Assembly: GCF_014066305.1 (NCBI RefSeq)
Contig: NW_023501067.1
Span: forward strand, 558,001 to 622,000
Source: Letharia columbiana
Lineage: Eukaryota > Ascomycota > Lecanoromycetes > Lecanorales > Parmeliaceae
Length of the DNA: 64,000 bases
Direction: 5' to 3'
Positions 1 to 10,563 of the stretch are shown in pieces. The notes below the pieces were generated by a model. It was not told the DNA's origin, did no database searches, and worked only from the letters and a program-made list of their open reading frames with translations. Each line of letters opens with the position of its first letter. The first letter of the stretch is position 1. A program made the translations under genes and the position numbers.

Positions 1-2820
1 TACATAGCTTAGTATTATAAATCCCTTCTTTAAATATTCATCCAGATACTTCTTTATCTATTTTAGTTTATATCCCGATATTAAATAGATTCTACTTTTC
101 GAAAGTTTCGTTTTATCGAAGCTATCGTTAAATTCCAGCTTATAATTATAAGAACGATATAAAGAAAATATATTCGCTTTAGCTCTATCGAAAATGTCGA
201 GATAATCGTAATACTTTATAGATAGCTTATATTTCATCTTCTTAGAATTAATCTCGTCGATGCTATTAATCTAAATAGGGCAATTAGAATTATAACACCT
301 TTTATATTTCTTTTCTAAGTTATAGAAATAGAGTTTATTAATCGATATATAAGAATCGTAAGATATTCGAGTAATAAAAGATATATGTAGTATTAACGAG
401 TTATTATAGATCTTATTTACTATTAATATAAATAACTTATTATCTTTTTTATAGACTAGCTAATAGTAGACCGCTATATTAATCTCAGCGATGTTAATAA
501 ACTTAAACTTCTTATTATTCTCGTTCTTATTTAATAAGAAGATATTCGAATTAGTCTCGTTATCGCAAGTAGATAAGAAAGAGCTTTATCGTTTTAGTAT
601 AATAGATAGAGAAGTAGATGATATGAATAGCCGAAGCTCCGAAGTTAATAGAAAGAGAAGTTCGTTTATTATTAATATCTAATTATTATTATAGTTATAT
701 CGATCGAGTAGAAAGAGTATCTTATCCCGTAACATATTAAGGACTATTTCATATTTATTTATTTAAGATTTTTTAACTATTATATCGTATTTCAATAATA
801 TAATTAATATTAGATATATTTCTTTTCGATAGTCTTTTACTATTACTATTAGAAGTAAGTAGTATATAATTAATCGTTTTATAATTTAATCGTTATAATC
901 TCTTAGCGATTTAGATCGTAATAGTAAAAGTAGTTCCAGATATAAGACTTTATATATCGCTGAGATTAAGAACTTATTTATAACTATATAAGCTTCGATA
1001 TATCTACTATCTATAAGGGAGTTTTTAAGTAAGTAGATTCTCTCTTATAAAGAAAGCGTAACTTATATACGAAAAGAATAACGTGTTAGAGCGTTATTAA
1101 GAGCGTCTATTAGATATACTTTATAAGTATCTCTTATTATAACTTTGAAAGAGGCTATTCGTTTTTCGAATCTAAAAAAGAATCGTCGCTACCCGTAATA
1201 TCAACGTTATCGATTTCGAATTCTTCGTTTATTTCTAACGCGTAAAGTCGTGCTTTCTCGAAGGCCTTTTTATCGACCTCGGTTTAGATAAGTATTATAT
1301 AGTTCTTTCGATAGTAGTCTTTCTTATCGTAGTTATAGCACATTAATTCTCTTAGCTTTAAATTAATTATAATATTTAGAGGCGTAGTAATTATACTTAA
1401 ACTAGATTCGATAACGAGTATAAGGCGTATATTAGTCGCGAGTACTATCGTCGAAGTTCGTATTATAGTTAACTTAATAGTAGTCTTTATAGACTTAGAA
1501 TTCTTATAATTAACACGTTGTAAATTATCTAGTTTTCGAAGATATTCTTTTACAGCCTTTAAAATAATAAAATCTTCTACGACCTATTATATCTCCTTTA
1601 ATTTCTTTCTTAATTTCTTAAAAAGATAGTTCTCTAGTATAAGAGTTTTATTATAGTTAAGAATAATATCTAGTTAAATAAAGTCTAAATAGAAGTCGAT
1701 AAAGGATTAAATTTCTTATTATAGAGTATATATATTACGTAATATATTACTACGTCGATTTAAGTTCTCGTAGATATCGATTAACTTATTTATAATCTTA
1801 GTAAAAGACTAGTATAGATTAATAAAGTTTCGAAGTCTTCTATATATCGTATATTATATAGTCTTATCGCTAAGTCGTAAGACTATATAAACTATCTTAG
1901 AGTTCTTAGTAAGATAATAATCGCTGTTAATCTTAAATTTCTATTCTATTCTAAAGAATCAGTCGTTCTAGATAAGATTAATATCGTTAATAAATAGAGG
2001 TAGATCTAAAACCTTAATTAATTTATCTTTTAATCGTCTAGATATACGTTTCTTCTCGATCGAGGATAGCTATAAGTCTTTCATAGACTATAAATTAAGA
2101 TTATTAACTTTTTGCTATAAAAAAGTTATATTCTTCTAAAAGTCTCGGGCTAGTTAATTTATCTTCTCGGTTATTCTATAAATCTAAAATAAGTCGTTTA
2201 TAGTTAGATTCTTTTTTATTACGACGATATAATATCGAGTAATAATCTCTCGAAAATCGTCTCGCTTCTAACGAATCTTATTTAGTATAATCATAAATTC
2301 GTTAGATTAATACTTGATTTAATATTATAATTATAGAATATTAGTAATATTTTAAAATATTTCTATCGAGTTAAACTCGTTAACTATATTATCTAATAGA
2401 ACTAATATTCTTTAAAACTTAGTTTACTTAAGTAAGATCTTAATTTAATTTATTCTTTCGATATTAAACTTTATTATAGAAAAGAGAAAAAGAAGATATG
2501 AAATAAGTGGAGAGGAGTTTAAATACTTCGAAAGAATAAGTATTAGAGATACTAGATATACTAGAGAGTAGCGAAGTTTCTCGAAAGCGCGTCGAAATTA
2601 TTCGATATTAAGAATAAAAATTTTCACTATAAAGTCTAAGGTGAGGTTATTTCTTTATAGAAGCTTAATACACTTATTTCTTAATTATTTAAGGCGTTAA
2701 GAAGACTATAAGTACTTTAAATAATAGTCTTTTAAGTATACTTACTCCGCTTAGAGAGTCTCTTATCTCGTAGAGAAGTTATATATAAGAAAGTTTCGAA
2801 GAATAGTATTCTAGATTAGC
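1..2820. repeat. AT-rich RIP-degraded repeat block
   Basis: The block is very AT-rich and dominated by TpA steps. CpG survives (many tcg/cga) while CpA and TpG are scarce, and stops fill all six frames; the longest open stretch is about 60 codons. CpA to TpA change on both strands is the signature of repeat-induced point mutation, a fungal defence against duplicated DNA. The original element is not recognisable to me, so it could be one or several transposons. The left end lies outside the window. Composition changes abruptly to ordinary genomic DNA near 2820. Confidence 0.85.
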
Positions 2821-3162
2821 TATAACTCGGCCGTTTTCCTGTTAGGACGCGGCGCGTTGTCAAGGATTTTAGATCCCAAGCCACCTACACGTCGGTGGCA
2901 GTGGTTATTCAGGCGAAAGAGGCTGGCTGAGGATTCCTGCAATGCCCAGAGCCGCAGACTCTTCGAAAGGATCCCGCAGCACAGTCTGCGGGGACAAGCA
3001 AAAGGACATTGCAAATCAAACGGAATGGAGATAGCATATGTTCGCGGACCTAGAGCCTTACATCCGCACATTCCAAGACTGTGCACTAGGTGTAAGCTCT
3101 TTTGGTCTGAATGGTATGGGCCGGCCACGAATCTTAGAAGCTCGTATTGATCCCTTCAAATA
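2821..3162. other. No gene recognised; flank of RIP block
   Basis: Composition returns to normal here. Short open frames of about 100 codons exist on both strands (2857-3150 plus, 2820-3128 minus) but mirror each other and match no family I know. Confidence 0.5.
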
Positions 3163-3531
3163 GGGATGCGGATGTGTCATATGACACGTGACGTCAGGTC
3201 AGACCTACTCGGTCATTTGACAGTCATATATAGCCAAATGACCGCACTGCAAAAGGCTTGTAGTAAGGTAAAGCGTGAGATTCGAGGGAAACGGTAGGAC
3301 TCAGAGGTTGTTAGGGCTGAAATCCAGTATCACCAGTAATACCATACCAAGCTAGGGATTAATAACGCCAAGCCTCTATTTACTACGCCCGACTTTGTTA
3401 GCCTTATATATCTTTCACGGTTAGACACCTACTGGATACGGTTAGCGCTGTCATTTGTTAGGTCAAACGGCCTGTCACCGTATAACCGTTACATGACTGT
3501 CATAGGGGTCAAATTAGTCATTACGCATCCC
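3163..3531. mobile_element. MITE-like element with terminal inverted repeats
   Basis: The 369-bp segment begins GGGATGCGGATG and ends in CGCATCCC, a perfect 8-bp terminal inverted repeat that becomes 10 bp when the flanking TA is counted on each side (TAGGGATGCG / CGCATCCCTA). Inside, short inverted motifs such as GGTCATTTGAC and GTCAAAT recur near both ends. It has no coding capacity. A TA target duplication would suggest a mariner-type non-autonomous element. A TAGGG end would also fit a hAT element, but I see no 8-bp flanking duplication. Confidence 0.55.
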
Positions 3532-3995
3532 TACTTATAGACGTTTTTTCTTTTATTCGTTTTTTCGGGGGTGAAAACTCCGAGTAGCGACCCTGGACTA
3601 GCCCTAAGGTACTCTAGGGGCGGGAGCCGCCCGTAAAATTGAAATTGTAGGCCGCGGAACATCGTACTTCTGGCAATAATAAGCAGATACTCGTAACTCC
3701 ACTCTTTATGAATAGCTTGCAAACGGCTATAAGAATCTATCGCTGTTTCTAGCTTGAGAAGAGAAGTATAGGTTGCAGACTTTTGGGATAGCCGTTCTGA
3801 CGCTCGTCTTCAGATAGTATTAGTGCTAGTGAAATGGTAGCCGCTCTCGGCAACCTGCTCCCCACCCCGCCATACCCCCAACTTGTATCTGTTGAAGGAC
3901 TAGCCGTTGGAGGAGGGTATAACTAGGTGTCGGCATTAAAATATATGATGAACTTTTTATCTTTTTTTCCCAAAGATTAAGGGTGAAAGGACTCC
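3532..3995. other. Intergenic, nothing recognised
   Basis: This stretch holds only short chance open frames. It separates the MITE-like element from the tRNA gene terminator. Confidence 0.5.
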
Positions 3996-4001
3996 AAAAA
4001 A
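3996..4001 (-). terminator. Pol III terminator of tRNA-Met
   Basis: A run of six T on the minus strand starts four bases after the discriminator base of the tRNA-Met gene. This is the expected RNA polymerase III termination signal and supports the gene being transcribed. Confidence 0.7.
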
Positions 4002-4041
4002 GAACTGACCGGGGCGAGGTTCGAACTCGCGATCTATAGAT

Positions 4042-4055
4042 CACATATCGTGGCA
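4042..4055 (-). other. Canonical 14-nt tRNA intron (37/38)
   Basis: The segment lies one base 3' of the CAT anticodon. It contains ATATG, which can pair with the anticodon region CATAT as expected for a pre-tRNA bulge-helix-bulge. Removing it restores a 7-nt anticodon loop. Confidence 0.75.
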
Positions 4056-4070
4056 TATGAGACTATCGCT

Positions 4071-4127
4071 CTAATTTAGATCAATGTTAGATATTCCTTA
4101 CCGTGATATCAGACTTTGCGACCTTAC
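4071..4127 (-). other. 57-nt GT-AG insert in tRNA D loop
   Basis: On the minus strand the insert starts GTAAGG, carries a TATCTAACATT branch-like site about 15 nt before its end, and ends AAATTAG. That is the anatomy and size of the mRNA introns elsewhere in this window. It sits between D-loop base A21 plus the first G of the GAGC stem and the rest of that stem. The bases TTAG occur at both edges, so the exact junction is ambiguous by a few bases, but GT-AG is one allowed register. Excision gives a standard D arm. Confidence 0.75.
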
Positions 4128-4150
4128 CTAACCAGCTAAGCCACCCAGTC

Positions 4151-5026
4151 GCGATTTTTGATTATTCTAAGATTCTATATATAATGTTAAAAGCCAGGAG
4201 CTGCTGTTAATCTTACAGGCCACACAACCATGATGGAGGGCATTTGCCTGCAGCACACCAAAAGCCTTCCTGTTTGTTTCTCTCCCACTGAGGCCGTATC
4301 AATGGACTCAATGGGAACCCCCACCCCTCCCCTCCCGTCTCGACAATCGCGTATTAGCTTTCCCCATGGTGGCTGCCGCTGAACGAATATTATCAGTACT
4401 CTCGAGTCGCGAAATGAAATAATAGGCGAAAGGTAGTATCGTTATACTTGAGACTTTGAGAGGTTCCGTCGGGGATTATAGGAGGTGCCTCTAGAGAAAA
4501 ATTAGGTACTGTTGTAGGATATTAGGTATAGTTCAGGGAGCAGCTTTTAGCGGTAACAGGGAGGCTTCAGGGTTAGTTGATTGTATCATATATGGTTGGT
4601 GGATAATTTTAGGGGCTCTTGGGGCGCATCGGTCCCATGAAGAGGTAAACAATCCAAGTGGATAGCCGCGCTCCTGCGTATGATTTGCCTTTATCTTGCA
4701 TCTTCTGCCATAACTCATGCTTATTAACCAACTTTGTCTCAGCCACTTCTACAGTTCCCTCCTCAAGCTCTGACTAAGGACTTCGCACGTTCCTCTTCGC
4801 CGCCTAGTCATCCCCATGATTTGGACGTCGTTGCACGAAAATGTCCGAAGATGAATATTCTATGAGAAACAATAGCGAAAGTTAAGGTAGGCATGAGTGG
4901 CAAATAGCTATTAGGCTGTGGCACTAGTACCTGGGTTGGCTCGGTTGGCTGCAGAGCGGGGAAATTCCGCCCAAAGAAAGTCTCTTGCATGAGGCCATTC
5001 TTTTTCTCCAGATCCTGCTCAGTAGC
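4151..5026. other. Intergenic, upstream of mrf1
   Basis: No supported gene. Only short open frames without recognisable domains are present. The segment includes the upstream side of the tRNA-Met gene and the presumed promoter and 5' leader of the release factor gene. Confidence 0.5.
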
Positions 5027-6354
5027 ATGTTGACAACGCGACGATGCGCTTGTTTACAACGCTTCGCAACGGCCAAACGATGTCAATTATGGCGTGTGCT
5101 ACGATATCAAAGCACCGTCCCATCCCCTACCTCCACGATTTCGCCAGCCTTGTTAGGCAGAGCTCAAGCTCTTGCAGCTGAACATGCTGAGCTCTCGAAG
5201 CAGCTTAACAGCGAATATGATACTCGGATAGCAAAGAAAGCCGGGTCTCTTTCCGCTGTGGTTACGGCCTTGAACGGCTGGGAGTTGACCAGCAACGTTC
5301 GTCCCCAACCTGCAAGGCAGATGCATGGTCACTGATAGACAAATAGTCTTTGCCAGAGCTCCAGCAACTTATCAAAGACCCCTCAACGGACCCAGAGCTA
5401 CGATCCCTTGCAGAAGAAGAGCTGCAGACAACCACAGAGAAGCTCTCATCACTGTCTAGCGACCTCCAGAAAAGCTTGATCCCAGAGCATCCATTTGCTC
5501 AAATGCAATGTCTAATTGAGATTCGACCTGGAGCTGGTGGAGATGAGGCTGGCATATTTGCTGGGAATCTGTTACAGATGTACCAGGGGTACTGCAGGCG
5601 GCAAGGTCTCCGAGTGAACATTCTCAAATTTGATGCTACAAAAACCCAGGGCCTTGAAAATTCAATCCAAGAGGCGGTCTTAGAAATTGAAACTCCAGGA
5701 GCATATGACATGCTCAGATGCGAGGCTGGAGTACACAGGGTACAAAGGGTTCCAGCTACTGAAGTCAAGGGTAGGACACACACGAGTGCTGTGTCCGTCC
5801 TGGTGTTGCCCAATTTTCCCAGCCAAGGAGAAGACGAGCTTGGGGAAAGTAACTTTGAGGACCCGTCAAACGACTACTACGTAGACCCTACAGATGTCCG
5901 AACAGATGTCATGCGTGCCAAGGGCGCGGGTGGCCAGCACGTCAATACTACGGACTCTGCAGTCCGCTTGACCCATTTGCCTACTAATACTGTCGTTGCT
6001 ATACAAGACTCGAGATCTCAGCAGCAAAACCGTGCAAAGGCGTGGCAAATCCTACGAGCGAAGCTTGCTCAAGCACGGCGTGATGCCAGAGAAGAAGAGA
6101 TGGCACAGCTACGCCTCAGCATCGTTGGAGTCTCCAAGATGGGTCGCGGTGACAAAGTTCGGACGTACAACTGGGGTCAGCAAAGAGTCACAGATCATCG
6201 AAGTGGAATCACGTTGCACCATCTTGATGACATTTTAGAGGGAGGAGAATCGCTTGACAAGGTGATGGCTAGTGTGAGAGAATGGCTGAAGATGCAAGAC
6301 CTTCAATTGCTCGTCGCCGATGAGGAAGCTGCAAGAGCAAAAGCTGATATTTAG
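5027..6354 (+). CDS. mrf1: Mitochondrial peptide chain release factor 1
   Basis: Class I release factor that reads UAA/UAG on mitochondrial ribosomes and triggers hydrolysis of peptidyl-tRNA. Exons are 5027-5296 and 5347-6354, with a 50-nt phase-0 intron, giving 425 aa, close to the usual length. The N-terminus (MLTTRRCACLQRF) is basic and free of acid residues, as in a mitochondrial presequence. The catalytic GAGGQHVNTTDSAVR motif is near residue 285, and the PATEVKGRTHTSA segment carries the PxT codon-recognition tripeptide. I chose the ATG at 5027 because the upstream extension has no ATG. The 5' splice site GTTCGT is slightly unusual, so the exact intron edge is inferred from the conserved flanks (TALNGWEL, then LPELQQLI). 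Confidence 0.9.
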
Positions 6355-8630
6355 ATCCAAAAACTTCGCCATGATAGCTGAGAAAGTAATCTGTGCTTCC
6401 ACCGAACTATGCGCCAGGCATGAGAAAACACTGGAGGTGATCGCCCATGCTTGCCCGGACTTTGATTTCGGAGTCAGTGTTGCCTATTCGACGGATTCTA
6501 TCAGACCTTGGAACACGTCTTGAGAGTAAAGACTCTCATGACTCAGGATTTGCTCAAAAAGGAGTCATATGGGCTCCGACAACAAACACACATGCTGCGT
6601 TGTGAAAGTGGTACTCAGTTGGAAGTCGGTGGGTTTCTCAAGCGTATGCCAGATTGTGTGCGAGGATGCAGGATGGGAACGAGGAGACGGCTCTTCATAA
6701 GCCGAGCAAGTCTCGGAAGAATGGAGAGACCGTTCATGAGATTGGTATGCTTTGTTCATGTCTTCGTAGGTAATCCTGCTTCCGAGCTTGTGGCCTGTTT
6801 TATTAATAATCTGTTGGCAGGAACATCCCATTCATGAGGCAGTTTTGGACTTTGTACTGGGGATGTCTTCGGGTCGTAAAGCCCCAACTGCCGTACAGTG
6901 TGAACGCTATTTGTTTTCACTTTATCTGCGTCACAAATTTGCTTCAACTGCTCTTGTACTGATCTATCTCTACTAAATATCTATTACCATCCTCGCATCG
7001 AAACCCCTATGCCGATTCTCGCTTTGGAAGCACCCGTCATTTGCCTGACCTCGCTCTCTCAGCCACAGTCGCTTTGCGGAAGCCATTTACCCAGATTGTA
7101 TCTGCGCCGTCCTCCACATTCTGTGCTGGGACCCGAGATATCATTCTTTGGTGTCTGGATCGATGCATAGTGCTTTCCGGATGCCAGTAACCCTCGCGCC
7201 TAATGTCGTCCCCCACTTTCTGTCTAAGAATCCGGACTTTCTTCCCTAAATGTTCGCCTCAGAGATGACGCTAGTAGCACGTACGGCAACCTTCAGCATC
7301 AGTCTTCCTGAAATGAGAGACGTGAGGGACTGTCGAAGGCTTGAGAGACTTGTGGATGAGGATGGTCAAGACTATTGCATTTCTTTGCAACGTTGGTTGC
7401 GTAGGTAGTCTCTCCAGAGATCTCTTCCAGACTGATTGCATCCGCAGTGGATAGTAGTGGTTTTTTAAGGCACATGTGGACTTCGGAAAGAGTGCAGGGT
7501 TTGATTGGAAGCGGATAGTTCTTTGGACAGGATGCGTGGTTGAGCTCGGGAAACCTTTGTGTTTTCGTGACGTGCCTCATCTCTAATCTTTTCGCCATGA
7601 ACGATCCGTGAAGAGGAAGTTCTTACGCTCAAAGTCACGACTTCAGGCTAATGCATGACACTACTCACGGCTTAGTGTGCCAGCAAATGTGTTCTCCGGC
7701 CCTTCGCACACCTTGCTGTCCTTTCAAGTCTGCCGCCCATACCTGTTTGAGTCTGAGATGTCGGCAACTGTCTCCCTGTACCTAAGCCCTTTTCGACTTC
7801 GTGGTTACTAGGAAGTTTTAGCGGTGCCAATAGAAGTCCTCGTGCTTGCTACGTCCTATCCCGAAGTCCTTGCCAAGGTACTAGTACAAAGACGGACGTA
7901 AGGAATTATGAAGCAAAGCTTCTGACATGTTGGGGCCCACAGATCTTGTCGTTGATGGAATGTAACAGCACACTCCCTCAACCAGCCACCACTTCTAGAG
8001 AAAGGCGAAGCCTCAGAATGCTCAAACTCCTTAGGCAGAGAGATGCTCGATTATAACTGATTGGCCCTCGAGGTATTGAGAGTAATGAGAATACGACGCT
8101 GCACACGTGCCGAATAGTTGATATCACACGTACCTCGGCGGTTAGAAGGCCTTTGGAGCGGCGGGTTTTCCTCTTCAGCCAACCATGAAACGACCCCTCG
8201 TTGAGACTTCTGATCTTGACACCATCAACGCTTCGCCTTTCTGGGGGCAGTTCTTCCGAATAGGCTGCCATCCACCACCTGATGATTGCCCTCAGGTAGC
8301 ATTAGATAACATTTACATTCTCATTTCCGTCTCCATGCTGAGCACGTGGCTATGGTCGCTGCTACGCTACAGCTTGATTTTCGCGCATGAGCATTGTGGT
8401 GGCTGCTAAATTATGGAAAGATGGTGTCGTGAGATAACTTACATTCCTTGGGAGACACAAACGCCCTAGTGCTTTCAGACCATCAAACACCACCCACCAC
8501 TATCTCTCACCGCTCTGTAAGGTCCGCACCCCCTTTCGCAATGCCCTTGATCACAAGCCTTGTCTCGTATGAGTCGAACCTCCCACCAACAGCACCACTG
8601 ACCTCCAAATGCAGAACGAAGCAGCCTATC
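6355..8630. other. Long intergenic stretch, no clear gene
   Basis: Only scattered open frames up to about 110 codons, overlapping on opposite strands, with no recognisable family. A weak resemblance at 8185-8260 (DLDTINAS) to the DLDSIIAC segment of the gene at 8631 could be a decayed further copy of that tandem array, but it is too short to call. Confidence 0.4.
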
Positions 8631-9029
8631 ATGCCAGGCTTGGCCTCCACACGATTTAACGATCCTTGCCGCTACTGGGATCTCTGGCACCACCCAGAGG
8701 ACCTCGACTCTATCATTGCGTGCCTCATGTGGCGGGACAAACATCGTTTACGTGCTATGGACATCGCAGCTGCTCTGGCATTCGTCCAGCCAGCAGCGTA
8801 CTGGGGCATGATTGGGGAAGACGTCATTAACGTATACTGCTACCTCCAGAGACACCAAAACATCCCAGAAAATCCATTCGCCGATTGGCAAAGCATGCGG
8901 GACATGAGAACGCACCCCCACTGGCGATACTATGTCATCTGGGCATCTTCCTGCAACGTTCGGCGAATGCAGGACTTGCTGGACGAGTCACTCTTACCTA
9001 CGCACAAGCAACCAGATATGAGCAGGTAG
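8631..9029 (+). CDS. Small tandem-paralog protein A, unknown function
   Basis: I do not recognise the family. The 132-aa product has the pattern shared with the genes at 9274 and 10156: W(D)LW, then DLDSIIACLM, then a DIAAALAF segment, MIGEDVINVYCYLQ, a short Pro/Asn linker and a W. It is probably a small helical cytosolic or nuclear protein, with no signal peptide or membrane segment. The ATG at 8631 (MPGLAST) gives a length like its paralogs (120 and 135 aa). An in-frame ATG at 8541 would add 30 residues. The C-terminus past the shared region (HWRYYVIWASS...) differs from its paralogs. It is the first unit of a same-strand array spaced about 0.6-1.2 kb apart. Confidence 0.6.
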   Translation: MPGLASTRFNDPCRYWDLWHHPEDLDSIIACLMWRDKHRLRAMDIAAALAFVQPAAYWGMIGEDVINVYCYLQRHQNIPENPFADWQSMRDMRTHPHWRYYVIWASSCNVRRMQDLLDESLLPTHKQPDMSR

Positions 9030-9273
9030 GATCGATCATCCTTCAGAAACTGCAATCTTCACTGAACACCCTCGGCTTTCTACTCACCAAACGTTCTCAG
9101 CTGTCTTTTGAGCTTCAAGCTACCAACAACCTCCTCTCAATGTTTCCAAAGACAAGCCTATCGACACAGAAGCCTTCAGCCAGCCAGTCGCTAGCACCCC
9201 GTCCCCGAAAGGTTGTCTGCCCGACACTCCCTATACTTTACTCCTCAGCGAACCTCCTCCCTCGGCCTTCACG

Positions 9274-9636
9274 ATGCCCAGCATCCACTCGATCCGCCCC
9301 GAGGACGACGTCTGCGGGAAATGGCCCGGTCTCTGGTCACAAGGACACCTCATGGACTCTCTCATCTGCTGCATGATGTTCCGAGACCTCCATCACATGG
9401 ACGAGGACAGCATCGCCTACGTGCTCGGGATCAGCTACACAGGATGTGCAGGGATGACGGGGCGAGACGTCGTGGAGCTTTATGGATTCTTGCAAGCCAA
9501 TCCGACCCTGCACAGCAACCCGATCAAGTACTGGCTGGACAACTTGAATCGAAACGTGGAGAAACCCGACGGTCGGCGTTTGGTGACCTTGGCGATCCTG
9601 AGGTTCGGCCGCAGAAGTCGTCCAAGGGAACGGTGA
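9274..9636 (+). CDS. Small tandem-paralog protein B, unknown function
   Basis: A 120-aa intronless protein starting MPSIHSIRPEDD. It keeps the array signature: CGKWPGLW, HLMDSLICCMMFRD, HHMDEDSIAYVLG, GCAGMTGRDVVELYGFLQ, then NPIKYWLDNL. The paired cysteines in the LICCMM segment and a cysteine before MTG are shared with paralog C and partly lost in A. It ends basic (RFGRRSRPRER). Similarity to A and C is clear by eye over about 70 residues, so this is a diverged duplicate, not a chance frame. No domain from known families is evident. The open frame, conserved motif order and fixed spacing support it being a real gene. Confidence 0.65.
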   Translation: MPSIHSIRPEDDVCGKWPGLWSQGHLMDSLICCMMFRDLHHMDEDSIAYVLGISYTGCAGMTGRDVVELYGFLQANPTLHSNPIKYWLDNLNRNVEKPDGRRLVTLAILRFGRRSRPRER

Positions 9637-10155
9637 GGAGGGGTTTTCTCGCCTGCGGAGCGGTTTGTTGTGCAGTGTTGCACCAGCATTGGACTATAAC
9701 ACTTACTCTGTATCATAATTCAACCAATACCACTTATCTTTGACGTTCTCCTCCGCATCCACGATATCATTGAAGACGCCTGACGCCCGATAGGGCATCA
9801 GTCGGTGCCGGATATTAAATGACCTCGGCTTCAACCTGCCTAGCCAGTCCGATCTCTCGCAATTTCTGGTAATCTCACGGACGGTCGCATGCACATCAAA
9901 CACCAATGGATGGACCCGAAACCTTCTCAGGCAGGGGGGCTGTTTTGAAGTTCCGATGTCCTTCCGTGATACGAAATATAAAGCATCACCCAAACCTCAC
10001 CTCTCCTACAACCATTCCCTTCAAACCTCACCTCTCCCACAACCTATTCCCTCCAAACCTCTTCCACAACCCACATCTATCACTCACAAGCCTTCACCAC
10101 ATCCGGCCCTCATCATGCCGCCACAAATGCCAGGTCTACACCCCCGTTCCCCCAC
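9637..10155. other. Intergenic between paralogs B and C
   Basis: A minus-strand frame (9993-9703, about 96 codons, no ATG at its start) reads like protein (SFNIRHRLMPYRASGVFND) but matches nothing I know; it may be a remnant exon. From about 10000 to 10110 the plus strand is pyrimidine-rich with two near repeats of cctcacctctcc, probably the leader of paralog C. Confidence 0.35.
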
Positions 10156-10563
10156 ATGAAGCGATCCAAGACCGCTAACCCAGCAACCGCAGACTGCCCC
10201 CGGCAGTCCCCCGCCTCGATCGACCCCGCCACCGACATGTGCCGGAAATGGACCCTCTGGGGCCGAGGCGACTACCTCGACTCCGTCATCTGCTGCAAGG
10301 TGTTCCCCGACCGGCACTCGATGGACGACGCCGACGTCGCGCGCGCCCTCTCGATCCTGCACAAACAGTGCGCCAACATGACGGGGCCGGACGCCGCGGA
10401 GCTCTGGCGCTTCCTCGAAACGCACCCGGACCTGCACACGAACGGGCTCGTCGGCTGGCGCAAGATCAAGGACGGCGGTCCGATGGACAAGGTTGAGGAG
10501 GCCAAGGTTAACCAGGCCATCAACCGGTTCAAGAACCAGGTTCCTTCTGCGGGCAAACCTTGA
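10156..10563 (+). CDS. Small tandem-paralog protein C, unknown function
   Basis: A 135-aa intronless protein with the same order of motifs as A and B: MCRKWTLWG, DYLDSVICCKVF, HSMDDADVARALSIL, CANMTGPDAAELWRFLE, HPDLHTNGLVGW, then a Lys-rich tail ending NQVPSAGKP. It is closest to B, sharing the adjacent cysteines and MTGxDxxEL. Codon third positions are strongly GC-biased, which fits an expressed gene better than a relic. The upstream ATG at 10117 (MPPQMPGL) stays open only 14 codons in another frame, but its MPGL echoes the start of A. Function is unknown. The family may be lineage-specific. Confidence 0.65.
   Translation: MKRSKTANPATADCPRQSPASIDPATDMCRKWTLWGRGDYLDSVICCKVFPDRHSMDDADVARALSILHKQCANMTGPDAAELWRFLETHPDLHTNGLVGWRKIKDGGPMDKVEEAKVNQAINRFKNQVPSAGKP

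Larger units (their letters stand above)
4006..4150 (-). tRNA. Elongator tRNA-Met(CAT) with two inserts
   Basis: Read on the minus strand, the acceptor GACTGGG (4150-4144) pairs with CCCGGTC (4013-4007), with one T-G pair. The T arm GCGAG-TTCGAAC-CTCGC (4030-4014) is perfect, and the discriminator A is at 4006. The anticodon CAT is at 4059-4057 in a CTCATAA loop once 14 nt (4055-4042) are removed between positions 37 and 38, the canonical intron site. The unpaired 31-39 T-T also occurs in yeast elongator tRNA-Met as I recall it. The D arm closes (GCTT with GAGC around a 9-nt loop) only if 57 nt (4127-4071) are also removed. The A box and B box are intact. Without both excisions no cloverleaf forms, so ordinary tRNA finders may miss it. 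It could be a damaged copy, but every other element is well preserved. Confidence 0.85.

Noticed and set aside
5499..5813. Minus-strand frame within the release factor gene
   Set aside because: Fully inside the conserved catalytic region of mrf1; a shadow frame.
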